From Verrucomicrobiaceae bacterium (GTDB taxonomy: Bacteria > Verrucomicrobiota > Verrucomicrobiia > Verrucomicrobiales > Verrucomicrobiaceae), in assembly GCA_947466075.1 (NCBI GenBank), contig CANIBP010000051.1, forward strand, positions 1-49,797: 49,797 nt of DNA. The letters are read 5' to 3'. Shown piece by piece: positions 16,720 to 24,919 of the stretch; positions within the stretch are counted from its first letter, which is position 1, and the number at the start of each line of letters is the position of its first letter. A program made the translations under genes and the position numbers. Under the pieces are notes generated by a model. That model saw only the letters and a list, made by a program, of their open reading frames with translations, made no database searches and was not told where the DNA came from.

Positions 16720-18951
16720 TTGACAAGAACTGCATTCACCGGACTGTCCACAGTCGTCTTCCACCTCACTTTGCCCCACGCGTCCCCCAACGAAAATCCC
16801 GAAACCCTGCTCCAGAATGCCGAAAAGCGACTGGTTACTGGTGAGCGCATCATCGCGCGGTTGTTCACAGACCTAGACTGGAACCTGCACTTTCACGCCG
16901 GTCTCATTGTATTGACCAATCTACGGCTGCTTCATGTTGAGCTGGCTCAGTTTCAAGCGTGGAAGCTTGAGGAGGTGCAGGATTTGACCCTGGAGGAAAT
17001 GGGAGCCACGGCGGCGATCCATTTGATGCAAGCTGACTCGAGTGTTTGGCATTGGCGGATCACAGTTGGACATGTGCGTGAGGTGGAGGCCTTTCTGGCA
17101 AAGCTTAAGGAACAGCGCGGCACGGTGACTTCGGAAACTGAGGCAGCGGTGGATGAGGAAGACGTTTTCTCGGTCGAAGAACCAGAGACGAAGACCTCCA
17201 CCGGCCAGCCGCTGGTCCGGCTCTTCAAGTTTTCCAGCAAATGGTACAAGCTGATGTTGTTGGGGTTCGTCCTGACCGTTGCTAGCACGGCTTCTGGCTT
17301 GATTGGCCCGTGGCTGACGATGTCACTGGTCGATGAGGTGCTGATCCCACTGCAAACTGCCACGAGCGACGTGCTCATCGGGCGCGTGTATCATTTCGTG
17401 TTGATGCTGGCTGGTGCAGCCGTTCTCACATGGCTGCTACAGTGGGCGACGACTTACGTCATCTCACGCGTGGCGGAGCGAGTCACTAGCCATATGCGGC
17501 GTGCCACTTTTGAGCATCTGCAAAAGCTCTCACTGACCTATTTTAACAAAAAGCGCACTGGTGATCTGATCTCACGCATCGGCTCGGACACGGACAACAT
17601 CTCGCTATTCATCTCAGTCAATTTCATCGACTTCGCCTGCGATGTGATGACGATTCTTTTTACAGCGGTGATTCTATTCTCGCTCAATCCGATGCTCGCG
17701 CTCGCAGCGATCGGGCCGCTGCCCATCGTGGCCTGGCTGGTGCAATGGGTGCGCAGCCACCTACGCGGCGGTTTTGCGGCTGCCAGTCGTGCCTGGAGTG
17801 CGATGAATAGCGTGCTCTCTGATACGATCCCAGGTGTGCGTGTCGTCAAAGCCTTTGCTCAAGAGCAGCGTGAGATCGACCGCTTCCGCGAGCAGGATCA
17901 GCAGATCTTTGACACCAATGATCGCGTGAATCGCACTTGGTCCTTCTTTGAGCCAACGATCAGCCTGCTCACTGACATCGGTCTGCTCGTCATCTGGGGT
18001 GCTGGCGCATGGAGCGTCGCGTATGAGCACACCACCGTCGGTGTGCTGACGGGTTTTGTTCTCTATGTCGGCAGATTCTACGGCAAGCTCGACTCCATGA
18101 GCCGCTTCGTGGCCTCTGCGCAGCGGGCTGCTTCCAGTGCACACCGCATCTTTGATATCCTGGATGTGAAGCCCGACATGCCAATCACTTCCGGCATGCT
18201 CAAGGTCGGCCGGTTGAGTGGCGCGATCGAATTCCGCGGCATTAAATTCCGCCATGGCTCGCGCCAAATCATTCGAGGCATCGATTTGAAGATCGCACCC
18301 GGTGAAATGATCGGCCTCGTCGGTCCCAGCGGTGCGGGTAAGACGACGCTGGTCAATCTCGCCTGCCGTTTCTTTGATGTGAGCGAAGGAGCCGTGCTGG
18401 TGGATGGCCACGACTTACGTGAGATCGATGTGGTCGATTATCGGCGGAATCTGGGCCTCGTGTTGCAGGAGCCGTATTTGTTCTTTGGCACCATCGCTGA
18501 AAACATCGCTTATGGGAAACCTGACGCGACACGGACGGAGATCATCGCTGCTGCGAAGGCGGCACGTGCGCATGATTTCATTTTGAAACTCACGGATGCC
18601 TATGACTCGATGGTCGGTGAGCGCGGTCAGCAACTCTCTGGCGGGGAACGCCAGCGCATCAGCATCGCGCGTGCCTTACTTGTTAATCCAGCCATCTTGA
18701 TCCTCGATGAAGCGACTTCCTCAGTGGACACCGAAACAGAGCGTGAGATCCAGGCCGCGCTCGATCATCTCGTCAAAGGCCGCACCACCATCGCCATTGC
18801 TCATCGTCTGGGCACCTTGTGCAAGGCCAACCGACTCGTCGTCGTCGATAACGGTGTCATCAGTGAAATTGGCACGCATGAAGATCTCATGAACCGCAGC
18901 GGCACCTATGCGCGGCTGCATCAAGCCATGGTGGAGGTGAACCAAGCATGA
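16720..18951 (+). CDS. ABC exporter associated with cyanophycin genes
   Basis: A 743-residue half-transporter: a permease with six membrane helices (about 175-450) fused to an ATPase (about 500-740) carrying Walker A GPSGAGKTT, signature LSGGERQR and Walker B ILILDEATSS. About 150 residues precede the permease (for example ERIIARLFTDLDW and LIVLTNLRLL), resembling a small PH-like domain. ABC proteins with such an extension and a DUF1854 partner are recurrent neighbours of cphA in non-cyanobacteria. Substrate unknown. The start is a TTG at 16720 (a TTG at 16771 is the alternative). It overlaps the next gene by 4 bases (ATGA). Confidence 0.85.
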   Translation: MTRTAFTGLSTVVFHLTLPHASPNENPETLLQNAEKRLVTGERIIARLFTDLDWNLHFHAGLIVLTNLRLLHVELAQFQAWKLEEVQDLTLEEMGATAAIHLMQADSSVWHWRITVGHVREVEAFLAKLKEQRGTVTSETEAAVDEEDVFSVEEPETKTSTGQPLVRLFKFSSKWYKLMLLGFVLTVASTASGLIGPWLTMSLVDEVLIPLQTATSDVLIGRVYHFVLMLAGAAVLTWLLQWATTYVISRVAERVTSHMRRATFEHLQKLSLTYFNKKRTGDLISRIGSDTDNISLFISVNFIDFACDVMTILFTAVILFSLNPMLALAAIGPLPIVAWLVQWVRSHLRGGFAAASRAWSAMNSVLSDTIPGVRVVKAFAQEQREIDRFREQDQQIFDTNDRVNRTWSFFEPTISLLTDIGLLVIWGAGAWSVAYEHTTVGVLTGFVLYVGRFYGKLDSMSRFVASAQRAASSAHRIFDILDVKPDMPITSGMLKVGRLSGAIEFRGIKFRHGSRQIIRGIDLKIAPGEMIGLVGPSGAGKTTLVNLACRFFDVSEGAVLVDGHDLREIDVVDYRRNLGLVLQEPYLFFGTIAENIAYGKPDATRTEIIAAAKAARAHDFILKLTDAYDSMVGERGQQLSGGERQRISIARALLVNPAILILDEATSSVDTETEREIQAALDHLVKGRTTIAIAHRLGTLCKANRLVVVDNGVISEIGTHEDLMNRSGTYARLHQAMVEVNQA

Positions 18952-19370
18952 TCGATCTCATCTCCATCCTTCAGCAGCCCGACGTGCGACCCATAAGGCT
19001 CTTTCCACTGACTGATCCAGAGCGTTGGGTCGCTATACTCGATTCAAAAGGCCAAGAAGTCGCCTGCATCGAAGATCCGGCCACGCTGGATGCCACGCAA
19101 CGTGCTGCACTCGATGCAGCGCTGGCCAAGCGTCATTTTGTGCCCGTCATTCGCCGCATCTTGATGATCACACGCGCGCCAGACGGTCACGATTGGCTCG
19201 TCGAAACCGATCGCGGCACCACAACCTTTCGCATTGAGACCGATGAGAGTATCCAGAGCCTCGGCTCTGGGCGCATCGTGATCATCGATAAATTGGGCAC
19301 TCGTTATCTCGTGCCAAAAATCACCGACCTAGACCGCGACAGCCGTCGCAAACTTGAACGCTATTACTGA
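18948..19370 (+). CDS. DUF1854 protein associated with cyanophycin metabolism
   Basis: A 140-residue protein with the family pattern: aromatic/acidic N-terminus, a central PVIRRILMITR strand, HDWLVETDRGTTTFRIETDE, then IVIIDKLGTRYLVPKITDLD and the terminal DRDSRRKLERYY. No signal peptide or membrane helix. The gene overlaps the ABC exporter by 4 bases, so the two are translationally coupled; the family is repeatedly paired with this exporter type beside cphA. Biochemical role unknown. Confidence 0.82.
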   Translation: MIDLISILQQPDVRPIRLFPLTDPERWVAILDSKGQEVACIEDPATLDATQRAALDAALAKRHFVPVIRRILMITRAPDGHDWLVETDRGTTTFRIETDESIQSLGSGRIVIIDKLGTRYLVPKITDLDRDSRRKLERYY

Positions 19371-19376
19371 CCATCT

Positions 19377-21425
19377 ATGAACCTCGTCTTCTGTCTGGTC
19401 AGCCTTCTCGGTGCCTTTCTGCTCTTCCAAGTGCAGCCTGTCATCAGTAAATTCATCCTACCATGGTTTGGTGGTAGTCCCGGTGTCTGGACGACCTGCA
19501 TGCTGTTTTTTCAGGTGGTGCTGTTTGGTGGTTACAGCTACGCCCATTTATTGGCGAAGTGCAGGCCACGCACGCAGGCATGGGTGCATGGATGTGCGCT
19601 TCTCATCGCGGTGTTGCTCCTACCTATCGTTCCAGATGTGACGCTGAAGCCCACGGGAGCTGAAGAACCTGTCACGCGTATTTTGATGTTGCTCGCATTG
19701 ACGGTCGGTTTTCCCTATCTGGTGCTCTCGGCTACCAGTCCGCTGCTCCAGGTATGGTTTTCGCATTTGTATCCGCAGCGCAGCCCATGGCGGCTGTATT
19801 CGCTCTCCAATATCGGCTCCCTTACCGCGCTGCTGAGTTATCCCGTGCTCATTGAACCGCGTTGGGACGTGGTGACGCAGGCGCAGGTGTGGTCCGGTGT
19901 TTTCGTTGCCTTTGTGCTGCTCATGGCTGTCTGCGCTTTTAGCAACCGAACGCGTCCTGATGAGATCACGCCCGAGGGAGATCCGCATCCGCATGCAGAA
20001 ACACATGCCGTAAAACCCACCTGGATGCGGCGGGCGCTTTGGTTGCTGCTACCAGGTTTCGCTTCACTGCTATTGCTCGGCACGACCAACTATGTCTGTC
20101 AGGACGTTGCCGTGATTCCATTTTTATGGGTGGCGCCTCTGAGCTTGTATCTGATTTCATTCATCATCTGCTTTGATCATCCACGTTGGTATAAGCGTAG
20201 CGCCTGGGCACTGCCAGCGATGGCGCTGCTGTTCTTTGGCTCAGCCATGTATGAGTTTGAGCATTGGTCGCCAGACTTTGTGACCGAACTGGTCGTCCTA
20301 TTGGCTGCTATGTTCGCGGCATGCATGGTGTGTCATGGTGAACTCGCGCTGCTGAAGCCTAACACGAAATATCTCACCGAGTACTACCTGCTGATGTCGG
20401 CTGGTGGAGCGCTCGGTGGGCTGATCGTGAGTATTGTTGCTCCGCTGGTGTTTGACACCTATTTGGAATGGTCCTTGGCACTGATTGTAGGCTTTGCGCT
20501 TGCCGCATGGGCCGCTTTCGCGGGTATGCCTGCAGTGATGCGCAGACGGCCTTGGCAGGTCGCCTGGGGGTTGTTGGCGCTGGTTGGACTCATCTACTTG
20601 GCTAAGTGGGAATTCACCTTTGACGAGAAAAAGGAACTCCATCGTGACTTCTACGGCATGCTTTCCATCTCTGAGTATCAAGATGAGAACACTGGCGAAA
20701 CGTTTCGTTCCTTTATCCACGGTAGCGTCAAGCATGGTCGGCAAAACATGACGCTGGAGCATCGCCGAGATCCACTGACCTATTACTCGCATCCATCAGC
20801 CATCGGTCGTGCTTTAGACACGCTAAAAACCAAGCCTGATGCGCGCATCGGCGTCATTGGCATGGGCGCGGGAACCGTCGCCTGCTACGCTGAAAAAGGA
20901 CAGACTTATCGCTTCTATGAGATCAATCCCAACGCTGAGCGGTTAGCCCTGAAGTGGTTTACCTTCATTCCAGACATGCAGGCACGCGGGGGGATATACG
21001 AGCCCGTTATTGGCGACGCTCGCCTCTCGCTTGAGCATGAAAAGCCGCAAAACTTCGACGTGATGTTATTGGACGCCTTCAGTGGAGATTCCGTGCCTGT
21101 GCACCTGCTCACACGTGAAGCTTTTGATCTCTATTTACGCCATCTCAAGCCGGACGGCATCATTGCCGTGCATATCACCAATTACTCGCTCAACCTCGCT
21201 CCCGTGGTGGAGCGTATCGCTCGCGAGATCGGCCTGCAAAGCATTCGCTTGGCCAATGATAAGGATGAGAAAGGCTGCTATCCTACGGATTATGTGCTGC
21301 TGACGCGCAACGCCGCCTTCATTCAAGCAAACCCGCCTGTCGTGCCAGCGAACGCCCATGCCATTGACGTGCCGCTGTGGACTGATCACCGGCACAACTT
21401 GTTTCAGATTCTCGATAACCGCTGA
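19377..21425 (+). CDS. fused membrane/spermidine-synthase-like protein
   Basis: A 682-residue protein with about 10-12 hydrophobic helices up to residue 420, followed by a Rossmann methyltransferase-like domain of the spermidine synthase family: IGVIGMGAGTVACYA binds the nucleotide-sulfur cofactor, then FYEINPNAERLA, GDARLSLEHE and LDAFSGDSVPVHLLT. Such proteins are annotated as fused MFS/spermidine synthase; whether they transfer aminopropyl groups is unknown. It follows the DUF1854 gene by 6 bases and precedes the next by 4, so it belongs to the exporter operon. The usual active-site YHD-type motif of true spermidine synthases is not evident. Confidence 0.8.
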   Translation: MNLVFCLVSLLGAFLLFQVQPVISKFILPWFGGSPGVWTTCMLFFQVVLFGGYSYAHLLAKCRPRTQAWVHGCALLIAVLLLPIVPDVTLKPTGAEEPVTRILMLLALTVGFPYLVLSATSPLLQVWFSHLYPQRSPWRLYSLSNIGSLTALLSYPVLIEPRWDVVTQAQVWSGVFVAFVLLMAVCAFSNRTRPDEITPEGDPHPHAETHAVKPTWMRRALWLLLPGFASLLLLGTTNYVCQDVAVIPFLWVAPLSLYLISFIICFDHPRWYKRSAWALPAMALLFFGSAMYEFEHWSPDFVTELVVLLAAMFAACMVCHGELALLKPNTKYLTEYYLLMSAGGALGGLIVSIVAPLVFDTYLEWSLALIVGFALAAWAAFAGMPAVMRRRPWQVAWGLLALVGLIYLAKWEFTFDEKKELHRDFYGMLSISEYQDENTGETFRSFIHGSVKHGRQNMTLEHRRDPLTYYSHPSAIGRALDTLKTKPDARIGVIGMGAGTVACYAEKGQTYRFYEINPNAERLALKWFTFIPDMQARGGIYEPVIGDARLSLEHEKPQNFDVMLLDAFSGDSVPVHLLTREAFDLYLRHLKPDGIIAVHITNYSLNLAPVVERIAREIGLQSIRLANDKDEKGCYPTDYVLLTRNAAFIQANPPVVPANAHAIDVPLWTDHRHNLFQILDNR

Positions 21426-21429
21426 TCGT

Positions 21430-22587
21430 ATGCAACGCCTGTCTTCACTCGATGTATATCGTGGAATCGTGATGTTCCTCGTCGGCATGCGACTCATGGA
21501 ATTAGACGAGGTGGCCCTCAGTTTTCCCGATAGTGCCATTTGGAGGTTTATCGGTTTTCACTCATCACACGTCGCTTGGGTTGGTTGTTCGCTCAATGAC
21601 CTGATTCATCCTTCTTTTGCCTTTCTAACGGGTGCGGCATTGGTTTTCTCTGTCTCATCGCGAGTCAATAAAGGGCAATCCAAACGAAGCCTCACGCTGC
21701 ATGCCTTATGGCGCGCTGTAGCTCTGATTTTCATTGGCATCTACATCCGCAGTCTGGATCGGGACATGACAAACTGGACCTTCGATGAAACGCTGACTCA
21801 GACTGGCCTTGGTTACATGCTGGTGTTTGCACTAGCCTTCTGTGGTACCAAAACACGTGTTCTCACCTGCGTCGCATTGCTTGTGGTGCATTGGCTCATT
21901 TTCGTCCTTTACCCAATTTTGCCACCGCATGCCGATCCGAGTGCCTTCAATGTGCCCGAGGATTGGAATCTTGATTTTACCGGTTTTTTTGCTCACTGGA
22001 ATCACAACCGCAATGCGGGCTGGGCCTTTGATCTTTGGCTGCTCAATCACTTTCCACGCCTATCGCCCTACGTTGGCTATTTTGGCGGCTATACGACGAT
22101 CAACGTCCTCTCCACGATTCCGACAATGATTCTCGGCTTGATGGCTGGAACTTGGCTCAAGCAAATTGCCCAACCGACGAAGCACTTATTCATTGCTGGC
22201 GCAGCTAGCGTTGCTGTTAGCTTTGCCATGCACTTTGGCGGCATTTGCCCGATTGTGAAGCATCTGTGGACGCCTTCGTGGGCTCTTTTCAGTGGCGGTT
22301 GCAGTTTCCTTATTCTCACGGCGCTTTACTACATTGTTGATGTGCGTCAGTGCAGGCGATGGACGTTTCCTTTCGTCGCTGTTGGCATGAACTCTCTGGC
22401 GTTTTACCTGATGCGCCATGCACTCGAATATCCTTTGGCCGATTTCCTCAAGCGGCACTTTGGAATCGGTTTTTTCCGAATTCTTGGCGACCCTTTCGAG
22501 CCTGCGCTGATCGGAGCTTGCAGCCTGCTTATTATTTGGCTCGTCGTATTCTGGATGTATCGCAGGAAAATCTTTCTCAGGCTTTAA
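21430..22587 (+). CDS. membrane acyltransferase, DUF5009/HGSNAT-like
   Basis: About 385 residues from the ATG at 21430; an earlier frame start at 21358 lies inside the preceding gene. The N-terminal RLSSLDVYRGIVMFLVGMR is the signature of DUF5009/heparan-alpha-glucosaminide N-acetyltransferase-like proteins, followed by about ten membrane helices and HPSFAFLTGAAL. Members are predicted to move acetyl groups across the membrane to an amino sugar or other acceptor. It sits in the operon downstream of the spermidine-synthase-like gene (4-base gap). The acceptor is unknown. Confidence 0.8.
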   Translation: MQRLSSLDVYRGIVMFLVGMRLMELDEVALSFPDSAIWRFIGFHSSHVAWVGCSLNDLIHPSFAFLTGAALVFSVSSRVNKGQSKRSLTLHALWRAVALIFIGIYIRSLDRDMTNWTFDETLTQTGLGYMLVFALAFCGTKTRVLTCVALLVVHWLIFVLYPILPPHADPSAFNVPEDWNLDFTGFFAHWNHNRNAGWAFDLWLLNHFPRLSPYVGYFGGYTTINVLSTIPTMILGLMAGTWLKQIAQPTKHLFIAGAASVAVSFAMHFGGICPIVKHLWTPSWALFSGGCSFLILTALYYIVDVRQCRRWTFPFVAVGMNSLAFYLMRHALEYPLADFLKRHFGIGFFRILGDPFEPALIGACSLLIIWLVVFWMYRRKIFLRL

Positions 22588-22598
22588 CACCCTGCCGA

Positions 22599-23657
22599 AT
22601 GAGTTCTCACCATAGCCGCATGCCGCTGATCGATGCCTTTCGCGCCATCGCTGCTTTGTTTATTCTGCTGCACCACTTTGTTTCCTATTTTCCAATATCA
22701 GACACGGTATGGGACGAGTTTCCTGTGACCTTTGAATGGTTCTGCGACTACGGAAGCATGGCTGTTCAGGTATTTCTCGTCATCGGTGGCTTTCTCGCCG
22801 CGCGAACATTGTCAGCGCCGAACATGTCGCCTCTACCGTTGATCTGGAAGCGCTATGTCCGGCTGGTTGTGCCATATCTTGCGGCGATTTGTCTGTCCAT
22901 TCTGGCAGTGCTGGTTGCTGGCCCATGGCTCAATCATTGGGCCATACCCGAGCGGCCCACTGGTTCCCAATTGATGGCACACGTCTTCTTGCTGCAGAAT
23001 ATACTTGGCTTTGACTCCCTTTCGGCTGGGGTGTGGTACGTTGCTATCGACTTCCAGCTTTTCGCTGCAACGTCCATATTACTGTGGATTGGTCGCGGGC
23101 GCTTTGTCGGCCCGACACTCGTGCTCATCGTTGCTGTAGCCTCTCTGTTCTGCTTCAATTTGAACGATGAGTGGGACGACTTGGCCGTTTATTTCTTTGG
23201 CTCCTATGGCCTAGGTTCAGCCGCCTGGTGGGCTTCGAATCGAGAACGTAATCCGATATGGCTGGCACTGATCCCAGTGGTGGCAGCATCAGCAATGGCG
23301 GTTGAATTTCGTGGCCGCTTGGTCATCGCTCTAGCTATTGCGCTCACTTTGGGAATCAGCCGTCGCACCGGTTGTTTAGAGAGGGGTTCATCGTTCAAAA
23401 CACTCGCCTTCCTCGGAAGGATCTCCTATTCGCTCTTTTTGGTTCATTTTCCGATTCTACTGCTAACGAACGTCTTCTACGCCATGCTTGGTCTTTCATC
23501 TTTCGTCTCCGCGATGGTGGGACTGCTGCTGGCGTTCATCGCGAGCATAGGTTTTGCGGTGTTGTTCCATCACAGCATCGAAAGCCCCGCTGCCCATCGA
23601 CGAATCACCGGTTTACTGAGTTCGCTTTTGGTGAAATTCAGGCCAACGGCACGTTAG
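22599..23657 (+). CDS. acyltransferase family 3 membrane protein
   Basis: A 352-residue multi-pass protein of the acyltransferase-3 family (OafA-like), starting at the ATG at 22599; an ATG at 22620 is the alternative. The key N-terminal block is IDAFRAIAALFILLHHF with the family's conserved His, followed by GYGSMAVQVFLVIGGF-like and FLGRISYSLFLVHFPI blocks near the end. These enzymes O-acylate sugars and other envelope compounds. It follows the DUF5009 gene by 11 bases, giving two different membrane acyltransferases in a row. It overlaps the convergent Tgl-like gene by 20 bases at the 3' end. Confidence 0.8.
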   Translation: MSSHHSRMPLIDAFRAIAALFILLHHFVSYFPISDTVWDEFPVTFEWFCDYGSMAVQVFLVIGGFLAARTLSAPNMSPLPLIWKRYVRLVVPYLAAICLSILAVLVAGPWLNHWAIPERPTGSQLMAHVFLLQNILGFDSLSAGVWYVAIDFQLFAATSILLWIGRGRFVGPTLVLIVAVASLFCFNLNDEWDDLAVYFFGSYGLGSAAWWASNRERNPIWLALIPVVAASAMAVEFRGRLVIALAIALTLGISRRTGCLERGSSFKTLAFLGRISYSLFLVHFPILLLTNVFYAMLGLSSFVSAMVGLLLAFIASIGFAVLFHHSIESPAAHRRITGLLSSLLVKFRPTAR

Positions 23658-24834
23658 TCACCTTCAGGATGCCACAGTCAGGTGCTCTGACAAACTTAGC
23701 GGTCTCCCGCGTAGCGTCCATGCAGCCGCCTTCTGCAAATACTTCAACCGGGTCGCGTATTTGTAGCATGCGCTGATAAATTTTATCACAGGCTTCTTTG
23801 TTAGCCAATGTCTGCGCCACCAGTTGCTCCACCTTGGTTTCATCCATCTGCAACTCACCCTGATCATCTGTGAAAGTTGCATCGCGCCAGTGGTAGATCT
23901 CGATGCACTTGGTCAGCACGGTGAAGGGTTGGCCTAGCTTCCAAAAATTGGAAAATCGGCCGCTACCGAGGTAAACCACCCAGGAACCTTCATATCCAGT
24001 CACCTCCATTGAATGCGAGTCTGGATTGCGGAACCAAACTCGATCTCCAGGAACATAATAATGAATGGGTAACGGCTGCTGTAGGCTGCCAAGTTCATTC
24101 AAGAAGGCATCTTGGAAATCATCCGCTGTGAGCGCCTCTCTTTCCCACTGCGATTGCATTTTGCGGAGTAAATCAGGGTGACTCTCGCGGGCCTCCTCGG
24201 CAATGGAAAGCAGAAGCACGTACTCAGTGGCTCGGTAGCAGGAAAACGAATACAACTGTCCACTCGACTCTGGCTGACATGCTTTCTTGAGTGAGTCAAT
24301 CAGCGCGCTGCCAGGGATTAGGACGAAGCCACTATCCTCCGAATAACGCCAGCAATCCGTCGGTCGTTCGACGGCGGTCGTGTGAAAGTTTAAGCAAGTG
24401 TGAGTCGCATTACGAACGATATTCCGGCGGATGCGCACAGCAGAGATCAATTCACCCGCGCTTGGATATTCCAACAGTATCGGGCTGTTCAGAAGAGTCA
24501 GCCAGATCTCACGCATCAGATCATCTTCATGGGTGTCGCATTGAAGTTTGAGCAAATGGGCAAGGTTAAAGGTATCAAAATCGGGCATCCATTCTTGAGC
24601 TACCTTGTCAGCCAGAAACAGATGGAGAGAATCACTTCGATGACTGCAAACGACTTCCATCTCAATTTCCAAACGCGCCCACTCTGCGTGCAAGAGTGTC
24701 TGATTGGTTCCCAATGATTCATTTGCGCAAGAAACCCTGATTCCTCTTGATGGCTCAAATGAAAGTATCGACATGAATGATTTAAGGGTTCCTTTTGGTA
24801 GCAGAATTACCAAGGGAACAGGCATGTCCGACAT
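23638..24834 (-). CDS. Tgl-like protein (bacterial transglutaminase family)
   Basis: A 398-residue protein I recognise as a relative of the Bacillus spore-coat transglutaminase Tgl, though it is about 150 residues longer. Shared blocks from memory: ELISAVRIRRNIV, LYSFSCYRATEYVL with Cys199 aligned to the catalytic Cys of Tgl, then PGDRVWFRNPD and EGSWVVYLGSGRFSNFW. The His and Glu of the Bacillus triad do not align without gaps, so activity is uncertain. No signal peptide. It lies 85 bases downstream of cphA' on the same strand and probably shares its transcript. If active it would form isopeptide links between Gln and Lys side chains. Moderately sure of the family, less so of activity. Confidence 0.62.
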   Translation of the reverse strand: MSDMPVPLVILLPKGTLKSFMSILSFEPSRGIRVSCANESLGTNQTLLHAEWARLEIEMEVVCSHRSDSLHLFLADKVAQEWMPDFDTFNLAHLLKLQCDTHEDDLMREIWLTLLNSPILLEYPSAGELISAVRIRRNIVRNATHTCLNFHTTAVERPTDCWRYSEDSGFVLIPGSALIDSLKKACQPESSGQLYSFSCYRATEYVLLLSIAEEARESHPDLLRKMQSQWEREALTADDFQDAFLNELGSLQQPLPIHYYVPGDRVWFRNPDSHSMEVTGYEGSWVVYLGSGRFSNFWKLGQPFTVLTKCIEIYHWRDATFTDDQGELQMDETKVEQLVAQTLANKEACDKIYQRMLQIRDPVEVFAEGGCMDATRETAKFVRAPDCGILKVTNVPLA

Positions 24835-24919
24835 TGGTTAACGCAAATGGAACGCACGATTCCTGCCATTGTTGCGCCCTTCTTGTGGGAGAATACTGAG
24901 ACGGACCAATTAAGGAGGT

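Noticed and set aside
24834..24919. Missing C-terminal Mur lobe of cphA' due to a frameshift
   Set aside because: All frames after the stop were read and none resembles the lobe; the shorter length fits known CphA' paralogues.
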